Notes under the pieces: model-generated
What the model was told of the DNA's origin: nothing
The model's input: the letters and a program-made list of their open reading frames with translations, nothing else
Database searches by the model: none
Part shown: piece by piece, positions 44,815-54,221 of the stretch
Numbering within the stretch: the stretch's first letter is position 1
Layout of the letters: every line of letters begins with the position of its first letter
Assembly (NCBI GenBank): GCA_964529415.1
Contig: CAZGWD010000005.1
Coordinates: 160,020-224,019 of the forward strand
Reading direction: 5' to 3'
Source of the DNA: CAYMPH01 sp964529415
GTDB taxonomy: Bacteria > Spirochaetota > UBA4802 > UBA5550
DNA: 64,000 bases
Made by a program: the position numbers and the translations under genes

Positions 44815-45639
44815 CTATGATTTCATTCCTACTATTTCTTTTTTTGATGCAGCGAGACTTTCAACATAACGGTTGTATATTTCAGGAACGCTTAAAAATT
44901 TCTGCTTACCGTCAAGAATGATAATTCTTTTCGCTGTATCTGTTTTTTTCAAAATAAGGTAAATGCCTTCAAGGAATGCCAGCGCCTGGGTATTTAAAAC
45001 TGATATTTCGCCGTATGAATACCCTGTTTCACCGAAGCCCCACAGGCCTTCCCTTTCAAGAAGAACAGCATTGATATTATCCTGGCCGGTTTTAAGTCTT
45101 CTTTCGTAATAATAATCCAGCATAAAAAAGTATGTGGGTTTCATCCAGCTTTTCAATTCATTAATTGACTGATGAAATTGCTCAAGACCCTTGATTAGAT
45201 CCTGTGAATTTTTCACTTTAATGTATCTGTCTTTAATGAACTGAACATTTTCTATCTGATTTACAAAAACACTTCCTGCAGGAAAAAATGCCTCAAACTC
45301 TTTTCTATATTCATCAATAATAGCATATTTATCCTGATATTTTTTATTTCTGCTTATAAAATTTTTCCATACGCTTGTCAGCCATTTCATGGTTTCCGGA
45401 TTTAAAGTTATCTGGCTCTTTGTTTTCAGATTATACAATGTGTTGGAAATATAAAAAAGAACATAACTGCTTTCTTCTGATTTAAAATATTTTTCACATT
45501 CAGAAATAATATCAGGATTTTGCGACATCTCATCAATATAATTCAGCGATTTATCCAGTTCTTCAACAGGATAACGCTTGTATTCAAGTGCTGATATTAA
45601 AGATTCGCCGATCTGTTCAAGTGCGTCTGGTATATTCAT
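44815..45639 (-). CDS. Helical hypothetical protein upstream of rluD
   Basis: A 274-residue soluble protein, almost wholly helical, with stretches such as YVLFYISNTLYNLKTK and WMKPTYFFMLDYYYERRLK. No signal peptide, Cys cluster or recognised domain. CCGGAG lies 7 bases before its ATG. Its stop is immediately followed by the rluD start, so both proteins are made from one mRNA. A link to translation is possible but only from context. Confidence 0.75.
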   Translation of the reverse strand: MNIPDALEQIGESLISALEYKRYPVEELDKSLNYIDEMSQNPDIISECEKYFKSEESSYVLFYISNTLYNLKTKSQITLNPETMKWLTSVWKNFISRNKKYQDKYAIIDEYRKEFEAFFPAGSVFVNQIENVQFIKDRYIKVKNSQDLIKGLEQFHQSINELKSWMKPTYFFMLDYYYERRLKTGQDNINAVLLEREGLWGFGETGYSYGEISVLNTQALAFLEGIYLILKKTDTAKRIIILDGKQKFLSVPEIYNRYVESLAASKKEIVGMKS

Positions 45640-45728
45640 TTAAATCTCCGGTAATTCCTTTTCTTGGCGATATTAATTGTATTTGTATTTTAAAAATTAA
45701 ACATTCACAGTCAAGAATAAATTAATTA

Positions 45729-45757
45729 TTGACTGCTGCAGAAGATTGTGGTAAATA
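45729..45757 (+). promoter_or_regulatory. Promoter implying a leaderless HD-GYP transcript
   Basis: TTGACT (45729-45734), 17 bases, TAAATA (45752-45757). The ATG begins only 7 bases after the -10 box, where transcription is expected to start, and there is no Shine-Dalgarno. Confidence 0.6.
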
Positions 45758-45764
45758 AACAAAT

Positions 45765-47792
45765 ATGAAAACAGTACTTATTTCAAAGCTGACAGAATCA
45801 TGGATAACATTTCCTGAAAAGAATGATTATCATATCATAATAACTGATAATATTCCAGCTGAAATAGACAGAATCCTTTCAGAAAAAAAACATACGCCGC
45901 TTAAAACTGTAATTTTCATAACTCACGATGAATATCAAGCTACAAACAGATACCTGAATATAATCCCATATTCAAAAATATATTATCAGCTGGTAATTAT
46001 CGGATCTGAAGAAAAAATTGCAGCTAATGATCTCACAAGGCTTTATCATATATCTGATTATAAAATGAATAAAATTTCCTCAGTTGAGTTTTCATTTATA
46101 TTAAGCAAATCCTTTTCAGTAATAGAGGAATATTATGAAAATGAAGCTCTGAAAAACAGATACATGTCAAAGCTTCTCGACACTCATCAGGATCAGGAAG
46201 ATCTGATCAATATCGGGAAATCTTTATCGAGCGAAAAAGATCCGGACAAGCTGTTAAGATTAATCCTTTTTCTGAGTAAAAAAATTACAGGGGCAGATGC
46301 TGGAAGCATTTATCTCGTTGAGGAAGATGAAAAAAACGGCATGAAACTGAGATTTAAATTTTCGCACACATTTTCAAGGGATATTCCTCTTGAAGAATTT
46401 GTAATGGACATTGATAAATCATCTATTGCCGGATATGTAGCTGTTACAGGAGAAGTTCTTAACATACCGGATGCGTACCATATATCAGAATTTGCGCCTT
46501 ATTCATTTAACTCATTCTTTGATAAAACCCACAGCTATATTTCAAGATCAATGCTCGTTGTACCGATGAAAAATCATCTGGACGAAATCACAGGAGTCAT
46601 ACAGCTGCTTAACAGCAAAGAGGATATTGCGAATAAAGGCCAGACTGAAAATGAAGCTTTCACCATTAAGCTCGTAGACAAAGAAGACTTCGATAAATAT
46701 GTGGTGACTTTTGACAAAAAATACGACAACCTGCTTGAGGCAATTGCAGGCCAGGCTGCAGTTTCCATAGAAAACAATAAACTTATTAAACAGATACAGC
46801 ATCAGTTTGAAGAATTCGTCAAGGCATCAGTAACTGCCATAGAATCCCGGGATCCGGCCACGTCCGGACATTCTTTCAGGGTTTCTGAAATCTGCAGATA
46901 TATGGCCAAAGCCATAGACAGCAGAAGCAGCGGTGATTTTGAAAAAATCAAGTTCTCTGATAACAGTTTAAGAGAACTTGAATTTGCAGCCCTTCTTCAT
47001 GATTTCGGAAAGGTATACATTGATCTCAATATATTTAAAAAAGCCAAAAAATTATTTCCTGAAGATCTCGAAAATCTTCTCATGAGGCTTGATTATCTTT
47101 ATAGATATGTTGAACTTTATTATCTCAACAGGGAAATTGAACTGTTCGATTCAGATCAGAATATTGAAATAAAAAGAATGGAAGCTGAAGAAAATAAAAA
47201 AGAAAAAAAATCCAAGCTGGATAAAATAATAGAAATAAAAAATAAAATCAGCATTTTAAACGAACCTACACTAATGGATGAAGACCCTGTAGCCACTTTA
47301 AATTCAATTATCACGGAAATTGAAAATATAGAATGCAGGGATTTAAACGGAAACACAATAGATGTTATTACTGATTCAAACAAAACCAATCTTACAATAA
47401 AAAGAGGAAGCCTGAACCCTGAAGAAAGAAAAGAGATTGAAACGCACGTTGTTCATACATATAAATTCGTTAGTAAAATCCCATGGCCTCCGGAATATAA
47501 AAATATACCGGAGATTGCCCTCAGGCATCACGAAATGCTTGATGGATCAGGCTATCCTGACGGATTAAAAGGCCTCGAAAGCATTTCAATCCAGTCCAGG
47601 ATGATGGCAATTGCGGATATTTACGATGCGCTTTCAGCAAAAGACCGGCCGTATAAAAAAGCAGTACCATTGAATATTGTTCTAAAAATACTCAATGAAG
47701 AAGCGGATAAAGGCAAACTTGACAAATCGCTTGTTGACCTGTTCATAAGTGAAAAAATATATGAAAAGATAGATTCAGAAGCATTTAAATGA
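45765..47792 (+). CDS. GAF-HD-GYP cyclic-di-GMP phosphodiesterase
   Basis: A 675-residue protein. An N-terminal region (1-135) is unrecognised, perhaps a receiver-like fold without the acidic pocket. A GAF domain lies at about 150-345 and an HD-GYP domain at about 350-670. The HD motif is in AALLHDFGKVYID (near residue 412), and HHEMLDGSGYPDGL (near 588) gives the GYP signature. About 110 residues are inserted between these two parts, including a Glu/Lys coiled coil (KRMEAEENKKEKKS). The metal ligands look intact, so c-di-GMP hydrolysis is expected. Single gene. Confidence 0.93.
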   Translation: MKTVLISKLTESWITFPEKNDYHIIITDNIPAEIDRILSEKKHTPLKTVIFITHDEYQATNRYLNIIPYSKIYYQLVIIGSEEKIAANDLTRLYHISDYKMNKISSVEFSFILSKSFSVIEEYYENEALKNRYMSKLLDTHQDQEDLINIGKSLSSEKDPDKLLRLILFLSKKITGADAGSIYLVEEDEKNGMKLRFKFSHTFSRDIPLEEFVMDIDKSSIAGYVAVTGEVLNIPDAYHISEFAPYSFNSFFDKTHSYISRSMLVVPMKNHLDEITGVIQLLNSKEDIANKGQTENEAFTIKLVDKEDFDKYVVTFDKKYDNLLEAIAGQAAVSIENNKLIKQIQHQFEEFVKASVTAIESRDPATSGHSFRVSEICRYMAKAIDSRSSGDFEKIKFSDNSLRELEFAALLHDFGKVYIDLNIFKKAKKLFPEDLENLLMRLDYLYRYVELYYLNREIELFDSDQNIEIKRMEAEENKKEKKSKLDKIIEIKNKISILNEPTLMDEDPVATLNSIITEIENIECRDLNGNTIDVITDSNKTNLTIKRGSLNPEERKEIETHVVHTYKFVSKIPWPPEYKNIPEIALRHHEMLDGSGYPDGLKGLESISIQSRMMAIADIYDALSAKDRPYKKAVPLNIVLKILNEEADKGKLDKSLVDLFISEKIYEKIDSEAFK

Positions 47793-47867
47793 TATAAAAA
47801 AATACTTGCCTTAAAGCCCGCGTAAATCTTCTTTAGCTTGTACAGAATTTAGTTTTCTCCACACTCT

Positions 47868-47955
47868 GTCATTCCCGAGAATGCGGGAATCTAATACCAT
47901 AGACTGGATCCCCGCGCTTGTGCTGAGCTTAATCGAAGCATTCGCGAGGATGACA
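47868..47955. repeat. Paired family B repeats
   Basis: GTCATTCCCGAGAATGCGGG at the left and GGATCCCCGC ... TTCGCGAGGATGAC at the right are inverted, about 88 bases overall, upstream of lepA. Confidence 0.7.
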
Positions 47956-48021
47956 AATGGCGCAATCGTCGGGAAATTAAACCTGTAAATATTAAAAATA
48001 TAAAACTGGAAACAAATATAA

Positions 48022-49818
48022 ATGGATCTCAAGCATATCAGAAATTTCTCTATAATCGCTCATATTGATCACGGCAAATCCACGCTCGCTGACAGGCTCA
48101 TTGAAAAATGCAACCTTGTTTCAAAGCGCGACATGATGGCCCAGATTCTCGACAACATGGACATAGAAAGAGAAAGGGGCATAACAATCAAGGCTAACTG
48201 CATAACCCTTGACTATATTTCAAAAAGCGGCGAGAATTATATTTTAAACCTCATTGACACTCCGGGACACGTTGATTTCACATATGAAGTCTCAAGGGCG
48301 CTTGCAGCCTGCGACGGAGTAATTCTGATTATTGATGCGACTCAGGGAGTGGAAGCCCAGACAATAGCCAATTTGTATCTGGCGCTTGAAAACGATCTCG
48401 AGATTCTGCCGGTAATAAATAAAATCGACATGCCTGCAGCAGATGTTGAAATGGCAAAACGCAGCATAAAGCAGAGCCTCGGGCTTGACCCGGAAATAGC
48501 AGTGCTTACTTCAGCCAAGGTCGGCACAGGAGTTGAAGATCTTCTGGAAAAAATCATTGAGATAATTCCTCCCCCTAAAGGCAATCCAAATGCTCCGCTT
48601 CAGGCGCTGATATTCGATTCATACTTTGATAAATATCTGGGAGCTATTGTTAAGGTAAGGGTTTTCGACGGCACTATCAAGAAAGACGACCGCATCAGAC
48701 TTTTTTCAACTGCAAAGGATTTCACTGTTTCTGAGGTTGGAGTTTTCAGGCTGACTATGGAAAAGAAAGATGCACTTACTCCAGGTGATGTAGGCTACAT
48801 TATTGCCGGAATAAAATCAGTTGCAGACACGAAAATCGGGGACACGATAATATCGACCTCTGCCCCGAACACTCCTGTGCTAAAGGGATTCAAGGAAGCC
48901 AAGTCCATGGTTTTCTCCGGTCTTTATCCCATGTTCAGCGATGATTACGAAAATTTAAAAGATGCTTTGCTGAAACTCCGCCTGAACGACGCATCTTTGC
49001 TTTATGAGCCTGATAATTCATATGCTCTCGGATTCGGGTTCAGGTGCGGCTATCTCGGCCTTCTTCATATGGAGATTGTCCAGGAGAGGCTAGAGAGAGA
49101 ATTCAATCTTGCTCTTGTAAGCACTTCCCCGAGCGTTATTTATAAAATCAAAATGACATCCGGTGAACTCTTAACCATAGACAATCCTGTCAAGATGCCT
49201 GATCCGGCCTTCATTGAAACAATATCCGAACCTTTTGTTGATGCTCACATAGTCACACCTACAGACTATGTCGGGAACATCATGGCTCTTGTGACTGAAA
49301 GCAGGGGCATTCACAAGAATATGGAGTATATCGATACCAAAAGGGTTCAGCTTCATTACGAACTTCCTCTGGCTGAAATAGTTTTCAACTTCTACGACAA
49401 GCTTAAATCCTGTTCAAAGGGATATGCTTCATTCGACTACGAGCTGAAAGATTTCCGTCCATCGAAGATGGTGAAGGTTGATATTCTTGTAAACAGCGAG
49501 TCTGTTGATGCACTATCATTTATTGTTCACGTTGATAAAGCACATCAGAGAGGAAAAGATATTATAGAAAAACTCACTGACATAATTCCAAAACACCAGT
49601 TCAAGGTTGCTCTGCAGGCTGCGGTTGGTGCAAAAATTATTGCAAGGGAAAACATTTCAGCTCTTAGAAAAAACGTTACTGCAAAATGCTACGGCGGGGA
49701 CATTTCAAGAAAAAGAAAACTGCTTGAGAAACAGAAAGAAGGAAAGAAGCGTATGAAACTGGTTGGATCTGTTGAAATTCCGCAGGAAGCGTTCCTTACC
49801 ATACTCAAGATAAATTAA
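48022..49818 (+). CDS. lepA: Elongation factor 4 (LepA)
   Basis: A 598-residue translational GTPase that back-translocates or remodels ribosomes. The G1 motif AHIDHGKST, G2 RERGITIKA, G3 DTPGH and G4 NKID are intact. The C-terminal LepA-specific domain has FRCGYLGLLHMEI and KRKLLEKQKEGKKRMK. Full length. The next gene begins 2 bases after the stop. Confidence 0.97.
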   Translation: MDLKHIRNFSIIAHIDHGKSTLADRLIEKCNLVSKRDMMAQILDNMDIERERGITIKANCITLDYISKSGENYILNLIDTPGHVDFTYEVSRALAACDGVILIIDATQGVEAQTIANLYLALENDLEILPVINKIDMPAADVEMAKRSIKQSLGLDPEIAVLTSAKVGTGVEDLLEKIIEIIPPPKGNPNAPLQALIFDSYFDKYLGAIVKVRVFDGTIKKDDRIRLFSTAKDFTVSEVGVFRLTMEKKDALTPGDVGYIIAGIKSVADTKIGDTIISTSAPNTPVLKGFKEAKSMVFSGLYPMFSDDYENLKDALLKLRLNDASLLYEPDNSYALGFGFRCGYLGLLHMEIVQERLEREFNLALVSTSPSVIYKIKMTSGELLTIDNPVKMPDPAFIETISEPFVDAHIVTPTDYVGNIMALVTESRGIHKNMEYIDTKRVQLHYELPLAEIVFNFYDKLKSCSKGYASFDYELKDFRPSKMVKVDILVNSESVDALSFIVHVDKAHQRGKDIIEKLTDIIPKHQFKVALQAAVGAKIIARENISALRKNVTAKCYGGDISRKRKLLEKQKEGKKRMKLVGSVEIPQEAFLTILKIN

Positions 49819-49820
49819 AA

Positions 49821-50501
49821 ATGACTGATGAAGAAAACCGCATATTAGCTGAAACAAAAAAATTCGCGCAGGAAAGGATGTCTGGCGTATCTCCAAGTCA
49901 CGGTTGGGACCACGTTCTGCGAGTTGCAGAAATCGCAGATAAAATTTCAGCCGCAGAACCCGATGCAGATAAATTTATAATAAAACTTGCAGCACTTCTT
50001 CACGATATATGCCGCGAACAGGAAGACAGATCCAGAGGTGAAATCTGTCATGCACAAAAGGGAGCGCAGGAATCTTTCACCTTCCTTACATCAATAGGCC
50101 TTGATGAAAAAAGATCCTACCATGTTTCAGAATGCATCAAATTCCACAGGTTCAGAAAAAAAGACAATTCAATCAATCAGGCAAATAATACTGAACCGAG
50201 AATTGAAGCAAAAATACTATTTGATGCAGACAAGCTCGATTCTATCGGAGCAGTTGGGATCGGCCGCGCATTTCTGTTCTCAGGAGAGGTCGGCGCAAAA
50301 CTGCATAACCATTCAGATGATATTTCAGCCTCAAGCGCCTACTCCGAAGAAGACACTGCTTTCAGAGAATATGAAGTAAAACTGAAACACATTAAAAACA
50401 GAATGTTTACAGAAGAAGGAAAAAGAATCGCCAGGGACAGGGATGATTTTATGAAGATTTTTTTTATCAGGCTGAAAAACGAAATAAAAAATGAAATCTG
50501 A
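49821..50501 (+). CDS. HD-superfamily metal-dependent hydrolase
   Basis: A 226-residue soluble protein. Metal-binding residues are seen in SHGWDHVLRV (His), AALLHDICRE (His-Asp) and LFDADKLDSIG (Asp), the YedJ/YpgQ-like HD pattern for nucleotide or phosphate-ester hydrolysis. It begins 2 bases after lepA, so its translation is coupled to it. The substrate is not known. Confidence 0.87.
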   Translation: MTDEENRILAETKKFAQERMSGVSPSHGWDHVLRVAEIADKISAAEPDADKFIIKLAALLHDICREQEDRSRGEICHAQKGAQESFTFLTSIGLDEKRSYHVSECIKFHRFRKKDNSINQANNTEPRIEAKILFDADKLDSIGAVGIGRAFLFSGEVGAKLHNHSDDISASSAYSEEDTAFREYEVKLKHIKNRMFTEEGKRIARDRDDFMKIFFIRLKNEIKNEI

Positions 50502-50696
50502 CATGAAGCGCCTTCTTAGCATTTAAAAAGAAATCCACTGCATTAATTATTTACTTGACCAATGCTAACAAAAATATTTTCGTGCTACCATAATTGTTTC
50601 CAAAAAAACAAGAACCAGTAATAATTTTCACAACAGAATCAAAATGGAGAGAACGCCATTTCTCGAATTGAAACATCTCTATTAACTATAGGATAC

Positions 50697-51470
50697 ATGG
50701 ATACTCTATCCGGCGGAAACAGCTTTGTCCATAAACTTGATCCGCGCATTAAACTTCTGACAACTTTAGCATATATAATTTTTACAGTTTCATTCGGCAA
50801 ACATGATATATCTGCCATGCTTCCGCTGATATTTTATCCTGTATTTTTAATTACCGCAGGCGGCCTTCCGGTTATGTATATAATGAAAAAAGTTTTATTT
50901 GTCTCGCCTTTCGCTCTGATGATTGCAGTTTTCAATCCCATTCTGAATCAAAATACCACTTTGCATATCGGCATAATCGGAATATCCGATGGCTGGATTT
51001 CATTTTTTTCAATAATGCTCCGCTTTTTTCTGACAGTAACATCAGTGATTGCTCTCATAGCTTCCACAGGATTTAATGCTGTATGCATGGCAGCAGAAAA
51101 AATGGGCATGCCGAAAATATTTGCAGTTCAGCTTTTATTCCTGTACAGATATATTTTTGTAATGGCTGAAGAAGCATCAAGAATGCTCAGGGCCCGTTCA
51201 CTCAGGTCCTTCGGGATCAAAGGCAAAGGGTTTAATCATTACGGTCCCTTTATCGGGACGCTTCTGTTACGTACGATTGACAGGGCAAGACGAATTTATC
51301 TTGCAATGTGCTGCAGGGGATTTGACGGGAATATAAGAATTTCATTGAACATGAAAATCGGGTATAGAGAAATTATATTTATAAGTACATGGGTTTTATA
51401 TTTTATTGTAAGCAGAATTTTCAATCTGCCTGAAATGCTTGGTTCACAAATTGAGAGGTTTTTACAATGA
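50697..51470 (+). CDS. ecfT: ECF transporter transmembrane T subunit (CbiQ family)
   Basis: A 257-residue membrane protein with about five helices. Two coupling motifs that contact the ATPase are visible: MLRARSLRSFG and LAMCCRGFDG, matching the Ala-Arg-Gly pattern of EcfT/CbiQ. The N-terminus has HKLDPRIKLL, a conserved CbiQ start. The ecfA start overlaps by 4 bases. There is no S component or CbiM/CbiN beside it, so the vitamin or metal substrate must come from a distant gene. Confidence 0.92.
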   Translation: MDTLSGGNSFVHKLDPRIKLLTTLAYIIFTVSFGKHDISAMLPLIFYPVFLITAGGLPVMYIMKKVLFVSPFALMIAVFNPILNQNTTLHIGIIGISDGWISFFSIMLRFFLTVTSVIALIASTGFNAVCMAAEKMGMPKIFAVQLLFLYRYIFVMAEEASRMLRARSLRSFGIKGKGFNHYGPFIGTLLLRTIDRARRIYLAMCCRGFDGNIRISLNMKIGYREIIFISTWVLYFIVSRIFNLPEMLGSQIERFLQ

Positions 51471-52219
51471 GTCATCATATTGTTGAAGTTAAAGATCTGT
51501 ATTTTTCATATCCGGACGGAAAAGAGGCTATTAAGGGAATCTCGTTCCGCATAACACACGGGGAATCTGTTGCAATTGTCGGAGCAAACGGCGCAGGCAA
51601 ATCCACTCTGCTTATGCATCTGAACGGGTCCCTTGTTCCATCAAAAGGTGAAATCAGGATCGGCGATTATCCGGTGACAAAAGACAATCTCAATTCAGTC
51701 AGGAAAACAGTAGGCATGGTATTCCAGGATGCCGATGATCAGCTTTTCATGCCGACAGTTTATGATGATGTCGCTTTTGGACCGATGAACCTTGGTCTTC
51801 CGCATCATGAAATTAAAGAACGGGTTATTAAAACCCTTGAAGTTGTGGGCGCATCACATTTAATCAGCAGGCCCACGTATAAACTTTCCGGCGGTGAAAA
51901 AAGATCCGTGGCTATAGCAACAGTTCTATCAATGAATCCGGATATTCTTGTCATGGATGAGCCAAGTTCAAATCTTGATCCGCATTCGCGTAAAAATCTG
52001 ATTGAACTATTAAAAGGATTTAAACATACAAAAATAATAGCAACCCACGATCTTGATCTTGCAGTTGATGTTTGCGAAAGAACTATTATATTAAGCAATG
52101 GAACTGTTTCAGCAGACGGTAAATCATTTGAAATTTTCCAGGATGATATTATATTAAATAAAAGCCGCCTTGAAAAGCCTTTGCGGATGCAGGGCTGCCC
52201 TATTTGTTCAAAAACATAA
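51467..52219 (+). CDS. ecfA: ECF transporter ATPase (CbiO/EcfA)
   Basis: A 250-residue ABC ATPase. It contains Walker A GANGAGKST, Q-loop MVFQDADDQLF (the DADDQ pattern is typical of EcfA/CbiO), signature LSGGEKRSVAIA, Walker B ILVMDEPSSNLD and the H-loop in IIATHDLDLAV. It powers the T subunit and an unlinked S component. Only one ATPase gene is present, so it may act as a homodimer. The C-terminus ends RMQGCPICSKT with two Cys, somewhat unusual. Confidence 0.95.
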   Translation: MSHHIVEVKDLYFSYPDGKEAIKGISFRITHGESVAIVGANGAGKSTLLMHLNGSLVPSKGEIRIGDYPVTKDNLNSVRKTVGMVFQDADDQLFMPTVYDDVAFGPMNLGLPHHEIKERVIKTLEVVGASHLISRPTYKLSGGEKRSVAIATVLSMNPDILVMDEPSSNLDPHSRKNLIELLKGFKHTKIIATHDLDLAVDVCERTIILSNGTVSADGKSFEIFQDDIILNKSRLEKPLRMQGCPICSKT

Positions 52220-52261
52220 ATTCACAGGTAATTCTTCTGGCGGATTACAGCAGGGGATGAT

Positions 52262-52933
52262 TCATTTTGATTCTTCAGCCTCGATTGATTTATCCACATC
52301 GGAGATTTCAATATTATCTTTTATAGTAAATATTTTATCTGCAAGCGCTGTTTTTGTTTCTCCATTTTTTAAACATGTCACAGACAGGCTGCCTTCAGAC
52401 ACAACAACCATTGTACCTTCTTTAGTTATTTCAATTAAAAATTCTGTTCCAATAGATTCTATCTTCGCATCTTTAGTTATGAATCTGCAACTCAAGTCAG
52501 CTGATTTTTCAAATTTTGCGTAAATTGTACCTGAATGAATTTTAAAATTAAAAACATTCAGCTTGTATTTTTTTGAATAGTAACTGTTTTCAACTTCAAT
52601 TTCTGAATCAGGATAAATATTGATAAAAAACATTTTTTCAATTTCAATCTCGGATGAACTGTCAGATTTTGTTTTAATTTTATCTCCGGATGAGATAAGG
52701 ATTTCATCAAATATCACTCCATTAACAAAAGTGTCGCCATACAGACCTTTATAGGATATTTTTTTTTCTTCATCTTTATAAAATGAAGAGTAAAATAAAT
52801 ATACAATTGCAGCAAATCCGATAATTACAAAAGCAGCAACAGCCGGATGTAAAAATCCGGAAAATCTGTTTATCCGGCCGTTTGAATCGTTTTCATTATT
52901 TCTATCTGGATGATTTTTTACATCATGAATCAA
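52262..52933 (-). CDS. FecR-like membrane protein
   Basis: A 223-residue protein. A short cytoplasmic Asn/Asp-rich head (1-25) is followed by one membrane helix (about 30-50) and a periplasmic domain. In the second half, FKIHSGTIYAKFEKS and FITKDAKIESIGTEFLIEI fit the FecR domain, normally an anti-sigma regulator or a periplasmic sensor. The start codon is TTG with GGAG 8 bases upstream, as no ATG in frame fits. No sigma factor gene is adjacent. Confidence 0.75.
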   Translation of the reverse strand: MIHDVKNHPDRNNENDSNGRINRFSGFLHPAVAAFVIIGFAAIVYLFYSSFYKDEEKKISYKGLYGDTFVNGVIFDEILISSGDKIKTKSDSSSEIEIEKMFFINIYPDSEIEVENSYYSKKYKLNVFNFKIHSGTIYAKFEKSADLSCRFITKDAKIESIGTEFLIEITKEGTMVVVSEGSLSVTCLKNGETKTALADKIFTIKDNIEISDVDKSIEAEESK

Positions 52934-53167
52934 TTTGCATGCTCCGGTATCTTTTAAATTTCAATACATTCAGAAATTATTGATCTATATCAATTAACAA
53001 TTTGATTAGACCGCCAGTTGTTATTAACCTGGGAGTGCAAGACACGCGCAGGCGATGGCTTTCTTCCCTGGGTGAATCCAAATACAGTATATAAACTATG
53101 AGATTCCGGTACGCATCGGCCGGAATTTCCTTGAACTAAATAATTCGATTATTACTTTTAACAGTAA

Positions 53168-53899
53168 CTACCTTACAATTATATCTGAATCCGGATTAAA
53201 CGCATTGGTTCTTACAGCAATTGAAAATAAATACGGATAATCATTTTTCAGATGTTTCATATAAGCAAGCCATTCAACAACAATAAGCCTGTAAGCTCTG
53301 ATAATATCAACCTTCAGATGATTGAAATCACTCTCAGGTAAAAGACTGAAGTCAGATCTGTGCAGAAGTTCGTCAGTTAAATGAAATACCGCCCAGAGAA
53401 GATCAGTAAAAGTTTCATGCTCGAGCAGATTCGGATTTTCAAGTAGGTTCATCAGATCTCCCCTTTTTGAGATTAGATAAATTTTCAATTCATCAAGAGA
53501 TGCTGGAGTAATATTAATTACATAAGGATATTCTTTAAGCGTTTTCAGCTTTTCATTGAATTTTTTATCGTCCCATTCTGCTGAAACCAGCAGCTCTGAA
53601 GAAAGCCCGCTGAAATTTTCAGTTATTCCGGAAAAAAGTTTTATCAGATCATTGCCTATTTCGCCGAAAAAAACGCCGATTACCATGTTCAGCTTCTGCA
53701 GCAGAGATTTTTTCGCCTGTCTGTCGAGAAGCCTGTCAACAATCAGAGTTACTATTAAAATCTGCATTGGAACAAATGCCAGATCCTGCAGCAGATAAAA
53801 AAAAGTATCGTCCGGCTTGTGAAAAACATTTACCTGAATTGTATATGTTACTGCTGAAAGAGCAAGAAGCGATAAAACAAGAATTATATATCTTTTCAA
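53168..53899 (-). CDS. Two-helix membrane hypothetical protein
   Basis: A 243-residue protein with two N-terminal helices (about 3-22 and 33-56), then a soluble helical domain of about 180 residues including SKRGDLMNLLENPNLLEHET. The LIVDRLLDRQAKKSLLQKLN segment after the second helix resembles proteins of unknown function found widely. The start is TTG with AAGG upstream. I give it no function. Confidence 0.65.
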   Translation of the reverse strand: MKRYIILVLSLLALSAVTYTIQVNVFHKPDDTFFYLLQDLAFVPMQILIVTLIVDRLLDRQAKKSLLQKLNMVIGVFFGEIGNDLIKLFSGITENFSGLSSELLVSAEWDDKKFNEKLKTLKEYPYVINITPASLDELKIYLISKRGDLMNLLENPNLLEHETFTDLLWAVFHLTDELLHRSDFSLLPESDFNHLKVDIIRAYRLIVVEWLAYMKHLKNDYPYLFSIAVRTNAFNPDSDIIVR

Positions 53900-53964
53900 A
53901 TTTAACCTTTTTATTTATATATAAGATAAACTCTCTGAATTATAGATTTATCGCGAATCGGTCT

Positions 53965-54044
53965 GTCATTCCGGCTGCAGTGAAACGAAATTCCGGAATG
54001 ACCTTATATTTTTCCTATGAGATTCCTGCATTCGCAGGAATGAC
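53965..54044. repeat. Two adjacent family B repeats
   Basis: GTCATTCCGGCTG ... TTCCGGAATGAC (53965-54002) is one hairpin with a long loop. GATTCCTGCATTCGCAGGAA followed by TGAC (54021-54044) is a second. The rest of the 53900-54221 gap is AT-rich without a gene. Confidence 0.7.
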
Positions 54045-54221
54045 GCGAGTTAAGCAACAAGTCTAATATAATTAAGCTATTATCAGGAAAACTGCTGTCA
54101 ATAAATAAATACCATAAATTTCCTGTCACTGAAATTATGAATTTTTTATATTGACAATAAGCGTCTATTGCAAAATCTATTATTTTTTAGAAAAATTACA
54201 TGCTATCAGAGGAGAAAAATC

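Noticed and set aside
50502..50696. Cobalamin or other riboswitch before ecfT
   Set aside because: I looked for the B12-box type core and for a terminator or anti-terminator pair and found neither; the stretch is AT-rich without clear structure.
54151..54183. Promoter TTGACA ... TATTAT upstream of glyA
   Set aside because: The spacer would be 21 bases, too long for a confident sigma-70 promoter.
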